In this document: positions 36,005 through 43,631 of the stretch, in pieces | How positions within the stretch are numbered: position 1 is the first letter of the stretch | How the letters are laid out: each line of letters starts with the position of its first letter | Assembly (NCBI GenBank): GCA_031263155.1 | Contig: JAISGK010000038.1 | Span: 1 to 43,930, forward strand | Source: Clostridiales bacterium | GTDB taxonomy: Bacteria > Bacillota > Clostridia > Lachnospirales > WQUN01 | Direction of reading: 5' to 3' | Length of the DNA stretch: 43,930 bases | Program-made: the position numbers and the translations under genes | Notes under the pieces: model-generated | The model's input: only the letters and a program-made list of their open reading frames with translations | The model's database searches: none | What the model was told of the DNA's origin: nothing

Positions 36005-36858
36005 ACCAGTTATTACGCCCATACAGACCGCACAGAATGGCCGTTGAAATGACAGAGCGGGAAGTGTTTGAGCTTGCTGAACTTGCGCAATTGTCACCGG
36101 AATATAAAACCGGTGATCTAATAGGCAAGCGCCCGGCTTTCTCCAGTGCCCTGGCCGGAATGGATATGGCCCTAAAGGCTGACAACGGCGGGCCGGAGAT
36201 AAAGTATAGATTTGTGGACGCCCATAAAATGTTATGGGACGATGGCGCGGGGGAACGCGAAGAATACTACGAGGCGCTGCAAATTGACAAAGCGGTGTAC
36301 CTTGTCGCGTATCTTCAAAAAAACAGCCGCCCGGTTACAAGCTGTAGTATTGTACTTGACCTTGAAATGAACCTGCAAACTATGATAATATCTCCCTTGG
36401 GAGCGTCTCCCTTATCGGCGCGGTATGTAGAGCAGCGCGTTTATCATGGTTATATTGAGCGTGAAGGGGCGCCGCGTCCAGTCGCCTGGCGGCATCAGCC
36501 CACGCGTGATTTATCGGGGCACAGTATGGGCTGGTCGTACCGCGATGACATGACTAGCCAGCACATCTTTGGCTCGCCATATTCCATAGCCTGGGTAATA
36601 TTGCAGGGCCCCGGATCAGGCTTGCTTGGTTGCGCGCCCGCCAAATATTTCAGGATAAAAGAGCATGTGTATCTGTACACCTGGGTAGAAACGTTTGGCT
36701 CTGGCCAGCAGGGTGTCGTTTTGATGAACAAAAAGATTATGCATGACGTAGGTACTTTTTATGGCATAACGCATGGACAGCGCTTTGAGTTTTATACCTA
36801 CGGCGCGCGGGGCTACGACCTTGGCGCGTATGATGTAGCACGGTTTTTTAAATGGTGA
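36001..36858 (+). CDS. MoaF-family protein, class B, copy 3
   Basis: The 285-residue protein starts behind GGAGGAGAGG in an ATGA overlap with copy 2. It has KYRFVDAHKMLWDDGAGERE in its N-terminal lobe. The C-terminal lobe has RDLSGHSMGWSYRDDMTSQH, VYLYTWVETFGSGQQGVVLM and MHDVGTFYG, so it groups with copy 2. The N-terminal 45 residues differ from the other copies. HDVG and the W-x-Y core of the second lobe are conserved in all four. Its TGA lies inside a GGTGAC/GTCACC palindrome that begins a repeat array. Confidence 0.68.
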   Translation: MNQLLRPYRPHRMAVEMTEREVFELAELAQLSPEYKTGDLIGKRPAFSSALAGMDMALKADNGGPEIKYRFVDAHKMLWDDGAGEREEYYEALQIDKAVYLVAYLQKNSRPVTSCSIVLDLEMNLQTMIISPLGASPLSARYVEQRVYHGYIEREGAPRPVAWRHQPTRDLSGHSMGWSYRDDMTSQHIFGSPYSIAWVILQGPGSGLLGCAPAKYFRIKEHVYLYTWVETFGSGQQGVVLMNKKIMHDVGTFYGITHGQRFEFYTYGARGYDLGAYDVARFFKW

Positions 36859-36913
36859 CAGTCACCCATGGTGATTAAGTCACCGTGGTGATAAAGTTAC
36901 GCGACAAGTCACC
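36854..36913 (+). promoter_or_regulatory. Alternating GGTGA/TCACC array
   Basis: Six pentamers alternate in orientation: GGTGA 36854, TCACC 36862, GGTGA 36870, TCACC 36880, GGTGA 36887 and TCACC 36909. Neighbouring pairs form several overlapping palindromes, including GGTGACAGTCACC. The array fills the gap before the split-barrel gene, whose ribosome binding site follows. It may be an operator for a dimeric regulator or an RNA hairpin that separates expression of the two operon halves. Confidence 0.5.
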
Positions 36914-36940
36914 TCACTATACTTTTTAGGAGGAAATAGA

Positions 36941-37351
36941 ATGAAGGACGTTTTAGACTTTATCAAAGAAACAGGCGTGGGCTATATCGCCACTGTTGAG
37001 GGCGGCAAGCAGCCTAGAGTACGCGCGTTTGGATTTGGGTTTTACGAAGACGGCAAGTTCTGGTTTTGCACCAATAACACCAAAAAGGTGTTCTCACAGC
37101 TTAAAGAAACGCCCTATGCCGAGATAATGTTCACCAAGCCCGATTTTTCAAAGTACCTGCGGCTTAGTGGCCATGTGGTGTTTGAGAATAGCGTCGAGGC
37201 CAAAGCAAAGGTTATGGACGCGATGCCTGGTGTAAAAGGCATATATCAAACACCAGACAATCCAATTTTCGAGGTGTTTTATCTTGAAAACGGCGAAGCC
37301 GTACTTGAGGCGTTCCCGCCGACGGCGCCGCCCAAAGTGGTAAAATTTTAA
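36941..37351 (+). CDS. Pyridoxamine-phosphate-oxidase-like FMN split-barrel protein
   Basis: The 136-residue protein starts behind AGGAGG. It has the short split-barrel layout: GVGYIATVEGGKQPRVRAFG near residues 12-31, FWFCTNNTKKVFSQLKETPY near 44-63, and a late IFEVFYLENGEAVL. Proteins of this size in the pyridoxamine 5'-phosphate oxidase-like superfamily bind FMN, F420 or haem and reduce small molecules. Full-length PdxH features are missing, so vitamin B6 synthesis is unlikely. Position between MoaF genes and a Rossmann-MoaF fusion suggests a redox role in the same pathway. Confidence 0.8.
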   Translation: MKDVLDFIKETGVGYIATVEGGKQPRVRAFGFGFYEDGKFWFCTNNTKKVFSQLKETPYAEIMFTKPDFSKYLRLSGHVVFENSVEAKAKVMDAMPGVKGIYQTPDNPIFEVFYLENGEAVLEAFPPTAPPKVVKF

Positions 37352-37420
37352 TCAATCCCATCCAATCAACTTGATGCGATTGACAATAGTTGGGAAAGAA
37401 TCTGATGGCGAGGTGTTTGC

Positions 37421-39010
37421 ATGAAAATTGGTATTATCGGCGCAAATGGCAAGGCAGGGGCGCTGATTGCTAAAGAAGCCCTCGAACGCGGGCACGAAGT
37501 CACGGCGATAGTGCGCGATAAGGCTAAAATAGAAGGAAAAGGTTTTCAGCAAGTGATAGAGCGCGATATTTACGACCTTGATCCGTCCGACATAGCCCAC
37601 CTGGATGCCGTAGTCAGCGCGTTTGGTCTGCCGTTTGGCGAAGAACACCACGACGTTTACAAAAATGCGCTGGCAAGGCTTATAGAAATTTTTAAAAAGA
37701 TACCGCAGGTTAGATTGTTAGTGGTGGGCGGGGCCGCGAGTTTGTATACCGACCCGCGCAAAGCGCATCAATATATTGAGCAGATACCAGAGGCTTGGCG
37801 CAGAGACCCTGCGGATATGATGGAAGGGTTTAAGCTGCTGCAAAACAGCGACGTTAACTGGACGTATTTTTCTCCCGCGTACATGTTTGATTATGGCGGC
37901 AAGCGTACAGGGGCGTATACCCTTGGCGGCGATTTCGCCATAACCAACGCGTCCAACGAAAGCTATATAAGCTATGCTGACTACGCCATTGCCATGGTAG
38001 ACGAGATAGAAAACGCGTTTCATGCGCGTCGCAGGTTTACAGCCGTTTCAGACAGCAAGCCTGACGCGCCTGAAGGCGTTGCGCCCGAGCCGGAGAAACC
38101 AAAAGACGAGGGAACACAGCCAGCCGCCGCGCCAAATCCCGATGGATATTATGGCATTTATGACAAAGAGCCAAGTTTTGAGGGCATGTCGCAGTATCGC
38201 GCGCCGCTTAACTTTGAACTGGCCGGTAAAGAGTTTAAGCTGGTTATGAATCTAGAGAAAGACTTTTATGTAAAATTCCTTAGCGGTACCCTGTTAGAAT
38301 GGAACGAATGGGGAGCGAGCGCGACAAAAGAGTCTTATGAGTGCGGCAAGGTAGATGAGCTGACATACTTTGTTAATTTCGAACTTGCCGGGGTAAAGCC
38401 GCGAACCAATATAAGCCTTGTGTTGGACATGGAACAAAGGCTGGTCACTTTTGTTAGGTCTGTCACTAACTTTAACGACAAGTGGCCCTATTTGATAAAG
38501 AGTGACTTTGACTTTGGCGCTATAGACCTGGAGGGATACCCGCTGCCGTTTATACGTCACGGGTACACGGCGGATCTGGTAGGCAAGCGTATACATTGGC
38601 GGTACACCCCGAAGTGGGAGATCATTCATGTGTACTACAGCCCATACTATATGCGCGGTACCTTCCCGCCAGACAGCCCGGCCCTAAGGGGTATGCCTGC
38701 CCCCACCCCGGAAGATATGGAGAATTGGAGCAAGTATCCATACGACGAACCGACAACGTACATTAAGATTAAAGATGGCGTTTATCTTGTTAGCTGCATA
38801 GAGCAAAACATGTCGCGGCGGGGTGCAACGGGCAACAGCCTACTGTTCCTTATGGATACAAAGCGCCTGCATGATGTTGGCCGTTCGTTTGGGCACACAG
38901 GGCAAAAAGAAGGCAATGTGCATGGTGAAAACTATCTGTTTAGCGCGTATGGCGAGTTTGTATATTCCGACGGCGAGATAGAGAAGCAAAAGAATGTGTG
39001 GATACCCTGA
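37421..39010 (+). CDS. NAD(P)-binding Rossmann domain fused to a MoaF module
   Basis: The 529-residue protein begins with an atypical SDR/NmrA-like domain: MKIGIIGANGKAGALIAKEA (GxxGxxG) at 1-20, VVSAFGLPFGEEHH near 64-77 and LLVVGGAASLYTDP near 99-112, up to about residue 206. A Pro/Glu/Ala-rich linker at about 207-241 leads into a complete class A MoaF module (ELAGKEFKLV, DLVGKRIHWRYTPKWEIIHV, EQNMSRRGATGNSLLF, LHDVGRSFG). The linker and the close match to copy 1 argue for a true fusion rather than an assembly join. The first domain suggests reduction or isomerisation of a substrate that the MoaF module binds or also transforms (inference). It ends the operon. Confidence 0.8.
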   Translation: MKIGIIGANGKAGALIAKEALERGHEVTAIVRDKAKIEGKGFQQVIERDIYDLDPSDIAHLDAVVSAFGLPFGEEHHDVYKNALARLIEIFKKIPQVRLLVVGGAASLYTDPRKAHQYIEQIPEAWRRDPADMMEGFKLLQNSDVNWTYFSPAYMFDYGGKRTGAYTLGGDFAITNASNESYISYADYAIAMVDEIENAFHARRRFTAVSDSKPDAPEGVAPEPEKPKDEGTQPAAAPNPDGYYGIYDKEPSFEGMSQYRAPLNFELAGKEFKLVMNLEKDFYVKFLSGTLLEWNEWGASATKESYECGKVDELTYFVNFELAGVKPRTNISLVLDMEQRLVTFVRSVTNFNDKWPYLIKSDFDFGAIDLEGYPLPFIRHGYTADLVGKRIHWRYTPKWEIIHVYYSPYYMRGTFPPDSPALRGMPAPTPEDMENWSKYPYDEPTTYIKIKDGVYLVSCIEQNMSRRGATGNSLLFLMDTKRLHDVGRSFGHTGQKEGNVHGENYLFSAYGEFVYSDGEIEKQKNVWIP

Positions 39011-39022
39011 CCTGATCAAAGA

Positions 39023-39051
39023 CCCCCCGTCTTAAAAAAGCGGGGGGTTTT
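39023..39051 (+). terminator. Terminator of the MoaF operon
   Basis: CCCCCCG (39023-39029) and CGGGGGG (39041-39047) form a strong stem with an 11-base loop followed by four T residues, 12 bases after the fusion gene stop. Confidence 0.9.
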
Positions 39052-39088
39052 ATCTATTCGTTTAAGTCGGGTTGTTTCCAAAAGTATG

Positions 39089-39117
39089 TTGCAATATTCG
39101 GTATCGCGTTATATGAT
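39089..39117 (+). promoter_or_regulatory. SigA-type promoter of the restriction-modification gene
   Basis: TTGCAA (39089-39094), a 17-base spacer and TATGAT (39112-39117) lie about 145 bases before the restriction-methylation gene. The remaining leader has a short CCTGT/ACAGG palindrome near 39200 and no ORF I trust. Confidence 0.5.
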
Positions 39118-39262
39118 AGGGAAAATCTATGATCGGGCGTGGTATTGTAGTGGGGCTTGGCTGAGGTAAAGTCTGGCCAAGTCCAAAGAACGTGCCTAAG
39201 CCTGTAGACGACAGGACGAAAGCCGCGAAGCGGAAAAAAGGGAATACTGGGGAGAAAGAAAA

Positions 39263-41956
39263 ATGCCATTAACATGGGATGAGATACAAGCTAACGCCAT
39301 CACCTTTTCTAAACGGTGGAAAGGATTCAAAGGCATCGAAAAACAGCACGACCAGCAGTTTATTACTGAGCTGTTGGCGTGTTTTGGCGTAAATTCGAGC
39401 GAGGTCGGTATCTTTCAAGAGAAAGCGGGAACAAAATGGATTGACTACCTTTGGCCGAGTATGCTAGGAATTGAGATGAAATCACCAAGTGAAAATCTTT
39501 CCAACGCCAAGACGCAACTGTTCAACTATCTGCCCAAGCTACAGGCGGAAGCGGTTCCACAATACCTTATAGTCAGCGATTTTGTGAATATACACCTATA
39601 TCGTCTATCAACGAACGATATACATATGTTCAAGACCGCCGACCTTCGCAAGCACATCAAAAAGTTTGCCGACATCGCTGGCTACACGACCGAGCGCGTT
39701 CACGACGACCAGGTTGAGGTCAACGTCAAAGCCGCCGAAAAGATGGCGAAACTTCACGATGCGCTGAAAACGCACGGTTACGAGGGGCACGAGCTTGAGG
39801 TGTACCTTGTTCGTCTGCTGTTTTGCCTTTTTGCCGACGACACAGGCATTTTCCCACAGGACAGCTTTTCGGTGTATGTGGAAGCCTCAAAGCCTGACGG
39901 AAGCGACCTTTCGCACCGCATTTCAGACTTATTTGAAGTTCTTAATATGCCGGAGGAAGTCCGTGCTAAAAAAACGCTGCTCTCTGAAGAATTGCGCCGT
40001 TTCCGCTATGTTAATGGCGGCTTGTTTGCGGAACGGCTCGCGCCCGCCGATTTCGACGCGAAAATGCGGCAGGCCCTGCTTGATTGCGCCAATTTTGACT
40101 GGAACGCAATAAGCCCCGCTATTTTTGGCGCGATGTTTCAAGGTGTTATGGACAAAGGCCAGCGGCGCGAGATGGGGGCGCATTATACCAGCGAGGAGAA
40201 CATACTCAAGCTCATAAATCCGCTATTTTTGGATGAATTGTGGGCGGAGTTTGACCGCGTGAAAACAGACCCGATCGCCCTTGAACGCTTTCACGATAAA
40301 CTGGCAGATCTGCGATTTCTCGACCCCGCTTGCGGTTGCGGAAACTTCCTCATCATCACATACCGCGAGCTTCGCAAGCTGGAGCTTGAAGCCTTGAAAA
40401 TGCAGTTCTCGTCTAACCAAATGATATTGGATGTGTCGCCGCTTTTGAAAGTGAACGTGGCGCAGTTTTACGGAATCGAGTATGAGGAATTTCCATGCCA
40501 AATCGCGCAGGTAGGTATGTGGCTAATAGACCATCAAATGAATCTGCGCGTGTCGGAGCAGTTCGGGCAGTATTACGCTCGTTTGCCGCTGACGCAAAGC
40601 GCGATTATTGTTCACGGCAACGCCCTGCGGCTAGACTGGGAGGGCATTGTGCCGAAGCGCGAGTTGTCGTATATACTCGGCAACCCACCGTTTGTGGGAC
40701 ACCAATGGCGTAACAAAGAGCAGCAGGAGGATATGGGTATTGTTTTTGCGGCAGAGCCAACATATGGCAAACTTGATTATGTTTGCAGTTGGCATTACAA
40801 AGCCGCGCAGTTTATAAAAGGAACGCGGATTCAAGTCGCGTTTGTGTCCACTAACTCCATTGTTCAGGGCGAGTCCGTAGGTGCTATATGGAAGCCCCTG
40901 TTTGCTATGGGCATTGAGATTACCTATGCTTACTATACTTTTGTATGGACGAATGATGCCAAGGGCAAGGCTGCTGTTCATTGCGTTATCATAGGATTTG
41001 CAAATCTTGGGCTTAGAAAAACAAAGCAGATATTTATAGACAATCACACAATATCCGCTGATAATATTAACGGATATTTACTCAATGCCCCAAATGTGTT
41101 CATACAATCCCGCAGCAAACCATTATTTGCCAAGTTGCCAGAAATGTCTAAGGGAAGCCAACCGACTGATGGAGGCAATCTAATCCTCACCGTAAGTGAG
41201 CGGAACGAGATGATAAAGTCCTATCCACAAACAGAGAAGTGGATTCGGCAATATATGGGCGCAGAAGATTACATTAACAGCAAAGTCCGTTACTGCTTAT
41301 GGCTAAAAGGCGTTGCACCCGCAGAATACCGTTCTGTTTCCCCGATAATGGAACGACTCTCCAAGGTTGCCGATATGCGCCGTAAAAGCCCGACCGCTTC
41401 GGTCAAACGTGATGCCGAAACGCCAATGTTGTTTACGCAAATACGCCAACCGGAAAGGGACTATATAATTGTGCCTCGGGTATCGTCAGAACGCCGCCGT
41501 TATATTCCGATTGGATTTATGACGCCTGATGCTATAGCGACTGATGCCGTGCTTATTATCCCTGGTGCCACAGTGTATCACTTCGGCGTATTAACATCGA
41601 ACGTGCATATGGCTTGGACGCGGATAGTCTGCGGGCGCCTCAAAAGCGATTACCGCTACACTCCTGCTATTTACAACAATTTTCCGTGGTGTGAACCGAC
41701 AGAAGCGCAACGCGCCGCCATTGAGAAAACTGCACAAGGGATATTGGACGCACGGGCTTTGTTCTCGAACAATAGCCTTGCAGACCTCTACGACCCGTTA
41801 ACAATGCCGCCGGAGTTGCGCAAGGCGCACCAAGCGAACGACCGGGCGGTGATGAAGGCATATGGTTTCACCGCGCAGAACACACCCTCCGAGGCGGCTT
41901 GCGTGGCTAGGTTGATGGAAATGTATCGGTCGCTGACGAACGGGGAGGGTAAATAG
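39263..41956 (+). CDS. MmeI-like combined restriction endonuclease and DNA methyltransferase
   Basis: The 897-residue protein has all parts of a single-chain type IIG/IIL enzyme. A PD-(D/E)xK-like nuclease motif appears near the N-terminus (Asp61, then E71-M-K73). A helical spacer and a Y-T-S-E-E-N segment lead to the gamma-class-like N6-adenine methyltransferase motif I LDPACGCGNFL (353-363) and motif IV NPPF (474-477). The C-terminal third should hold the target-recognition domain. Such enzymes methylate one strand of their site and cut unmodified DNA. The start has GGGGAG upstream. It abuts an unknown gene and a YhcG-type nuclease gene, a small defence-like group. Confidence 0.88.
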   Translation: MPLTWDEIQANAITFSKRWKGFKGIEKQHDQQFITELLACFGVNSSEVGIFQEKAGTKWIDYLWPSMLGIEMKSPSENLSNAKTQLFNYLPKLQAEAVPQYLIVSDFVNIHLYRLSTNDIHMFKTADLRKHIKKFADIAGYTTERVHDDQVEVNVKAAEKMAKLHDALKTHGYEGHELEVYLVRLLFCLFADDTGIFPQDSFSVYVEASKPDGSDLSHRISDLFEVLNMPEEVRAKKTLLSEELRRFRYVNGGLFAERLAPADFDAKMRQALLDCANFDWNAISPAIFGAMFQGVMDKGQRREMGAHYTSEENILKLINPLFLDELWAEFDRVKTDPIALERFHDKLADLRFLDPACGCGNFLIITYRELRKLELEALKMQFSSNQMILDVSPLLKVNVAQFYGIEYEEFPCQIAQVGMWLIDHQMNLRVSEQFGQYYARLPLTQSAIIVHGNALRLDWEGIVPKRELSYILGNPPFVGHQWRNKEQQEDMGIVFAAEPTYGKLDYVCSWHYKAAQFIKGTRIQVAFVSTNSIVQGESVGAIWKPLFAMGIEITYAYYTFVWTNDAKGKAAVHCVIIGFANLGLRKTKQIFIDNHTISADNINGYLLNAPNVFIQSRSKPLFAKLPEMSKGSQPTDGGNLILTVSERNEMIKSYPQTEKWIRQYMGAEDYINSKVRYCLWLKGVAPAEYRSVSPIMERLSKVADMRRKSPTASVKRDAETPMLFTQIRQPERDYIIVPRVSSERRRYIPIGFMTPDAIATDAVLIIPGATVYHFGVLTSNVHMAWTRIVCGRLKSDYRYTPAIYNNFPWCEPTEAQRAAIEKTAQGILDARALFSNNSLADLYDPLTMPPELRKAHQANDRAVMKAYGFTAQNTPSEAACVARLMEMYRSLTNGEGK

Positions 41957-41957
41957 T

Positions 41958-42872
41958 ATGCGTAAGCGCATTTCCGAGCAGAATACGTTTCCCAACTTCA
42001 ATCTTTTCAATGAATATCAGAAGATTGAACGTTATCTTTCCGACATCAATGTTGTGGATGTAAAAAATATTTGGTTGACAGGCGAGGTCTACTACACCTG
42101 CCTAGGAACGATTGAAGCCCTTGCTGCACTCAAATTCTTGACTTGGAATCTTCGCGGTACGTTTCTATCCATTGAGGAAATGAGGTGTGGGCTTGGTATA
42201 GACAAGCAAACCTTGAACAACAAAGAAATTAAGCCCGATAAAATCCTTGATTACCTACAGTTCGCAATTAACTGTCTACACAGAGCGGTGGAGATTGTGG
42301 AGGAATCGGAGGGGAAATATATCTTTCAGAACAATGACTATATACCTGCTTTGCATGAAAACATTCAACAATTATTGTCAGTTCTTAACGCAAGATGTGA
42401 GCTTGAAGAAAATGCGGATGGCACTCAGGAGGCCGTCGTAATTTACAACAACTCTCTTGCTGACGAAGTAGCGGAGAAACATCCCGATGTTACCCGCAGT
42501 ATATACGAGTACAGACATATTGACAACAGAGGTAATTTGCAGCGCAAAGGGGAGATACTCTGTACTCTTGCAAAGGACATAGAGCCACACGTCAAAACCC
42601 TGAAAGATTCTATTTACGGTAGTTTGATTAAAGATACAGAATTTTTGTGGAACAGCATAGGCGCACGACACAATATAGAATTGGACAAAGGTAACTCTGT
42701 GTTTGCCCATATGAACGAAGAAGAATTAGAAACGTGGTATGACAAAGCCTTTGAGTTGTATCTGTTGTCAAAGTATGCCATTCCGAGCCTTGACATTATG
42801 CGCGAGATAAAAAAAAATAAAGCAAAATTAAATCGTCAGTTTACCATACATAAGTCAAAAGTGAGGGAATAA
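41958..42872 (+). CDS. Uncharacterised 304-residue protein of the defence cluster
   Basis: The ATG at 41958 follows GGGAGGG and sits one base after the restriction-modification stop, so the two are co-transcribed. The product is soluble and mainly helical by composition, rich in Glu, Asn and Leu. It carries an N-terminal FNEYQKIERYLSDINVV segment, a hydrophobic stretch TCLGTIEALAALKFLTW and a basic C-terminal tail (KKNKAKLNRQF). I recognise no catalytic motif. Helical toxins, abortive-infection proteins and sensors are possible, but none is supported by sequence alone. Confidence 0.6.
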   Translation: MRKRISEQNTFPNFNLFNEYQKIERYLSDINVVDVKNIWLTGEVYYTCLGTIEALAALKFLTWNLRGTFLSIEEMRCGLGIDKQTLNNKEIKPDKILDYLQFAINCLHRAVEIVEESEGKYIFQNNDYIPALHENIQQLLSVLNARCELEENADGTQEAVVIYNNSLADEVAEKHPDVTRSIYEYRHIDNRGNLQRKGEILCTLAKDIEPHVKTLKDSIYGSLIKDTEFLWNSIGARHNIELDKGNSVFAHMNEEELETWYDKAFELYLLSKYAIPSLDIMREIKKNKAKLNRQFTIHKSKVRE

Positions 42873-42876
42873 ACCT

Positions 42877-42975
42877 ATGGCTACGCGAGGCGAAAGCATA
42901 AACCTACTCAGGATCCTGTCGGGCGCTTCGGTGTTTGTACTTGGCGCGCCGAATACGAATGTGAGGGTGATATAA
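42877..42975 (+). CDS. Possible 32-residue ORF coupled to the YhcG gene
   Basis: An ATG four bases after the previous stop opens 32 codons (MATRGESINLLRILSGASVF, then LGAPNTNVRVI) ending in TAATG, which overlaps the start of the next gene. It has no good ribosome binding site. It may be a coupling leader or the stub of a deleted gene. Confidence 0.25.
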   Translation: MATRGESINLLRILSGASVFVLGAPNTNVRVI

Positions 42976-43345
42976 TGGGGATTATGAAAAATACCGGCAC
43001 ATTATTTGAGGGCGTGGCGAGCGTCATAGAGCAGGCCCGGTCGTTTGCGGGTCGCACCGCCGATTTGACCATGTGCGCCGCCTATTACGAAATCGGGCGC
43101 AGAATTGTTGAGGGCGAGCAGGACGGCAATGTCCGCGCGCAGTACGGGCGGGGGCTTATTCGGCAACTGTCCGCTTATCTCAATGCGCGTTTCGATAAGG
43201 GATTCTCAGAATCTACGCTGAAATACGCAAGACAGTTTTATACAATATATTCCGATTCAATTCGTCAAACAAACTTTGGCGAATTGAATCCATTCCGGCT
43301 CAGTTGGTCACACTATCTTGTTTTGATGAGAGTCAACGACCCCAT
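42975..43345 (+). pseudogene. YhcG/DUF1016 nuclease gene, interrupted
   Basis: The first 120 or so residues match the DUF1016 N-terminal domain: AYYEIGRRIVEGEQ, YGRGLIRQLSAYL, FDKGFSESTLKYARQFY and the hallmark RLSWSHYLVLMRV. Intact members are about 330-350 residues with a C-terminal PD-(D/E)xK nuclease domain. Here the match stops after VNDP and the frame runs on through unrelated codons to a stop at 43400. The break coincides with the start of a structured RNA-like region and an iscB gene, so an element has inserted. The rest of the nuclease gene, if kept, should lie beyond the window. Confidence 0.8.
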
Positions 43346-43356
43346 AGCTAAAGCTA

Positions 43357-43631
43357 GGGGCTTGCAAGGAAGCAATAGCTTCTATACAACCCCTCGTTGA
43401 CTACCCTCAGTCCCATAGGGACTACGTTACCTGAGAATGTATAGGCACCCGCAGATGTATGTCCTGGTCTGCGGCGCTGCGGCAAGTAATTAAAAGTTCT
43501 GATGGGTAGGAACGGTGTTACTTGCGTTTGAAACCTCGGGCAACATTGGGTAGGGCAATCAACGCCGTCAGCCATAGCTTCCAGAGCGAAACGGCGCGTT
43601 ACGCGGTTCACGCCGCAGATAGAGGGAAACA
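43357..43631 (+). ncRNA. Candidate omega RNA of the IscB element
   Basis: About 275 non-coding bases upstream of iscB are packed with nested stems. GAAGC (43369-43373)/GCTTC (43378-43382) sits inside GGGG (43357-43360)/CCCC (43390-43393). AGTCCC (43409-43414) pairs with GGGACT (43418-43423). CCGCAGA (43449-43455) pairs with TCTGCGG (43468-43474). GCAAGTAA (43482-43489) pairs with TTACTTGC (43518-43525) around an inner GTTC/GAAC stem. CGGCG (43592-43596) pairs with CGCCG (43611-43615). Position and structure density match known omega RNAs, which run from the left end up to iscB and take their guide from the flanking DNA. The guide would then lie at about 43341-43356, in the YhcG gene. Confidence 0.75.

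Noticed and set aside
36941..37351. PdxH (pyridoxamine phosphate oxidase) proper
   Set aside because: The protein is too short and lacks the PdxH C-terminal domain; only the split-barrel fold is supported.
34242..39010. Molybdenum-cofactor synthesis as the role of the MoaF genes
   Set aside because: No moaA, moaC, moaD, moaE, mogA, moeA or molybdate transport gene is present; the name comes from one genomic context and not from a shown reaction.
43357..43631. CRISPR array or tracrRNA near the Cas9-like gene
   Set aside because: There are no regularly spaced repeats; the N-terminal SIMP/PLMP domain identifies IscB, which uses an omega RNA.
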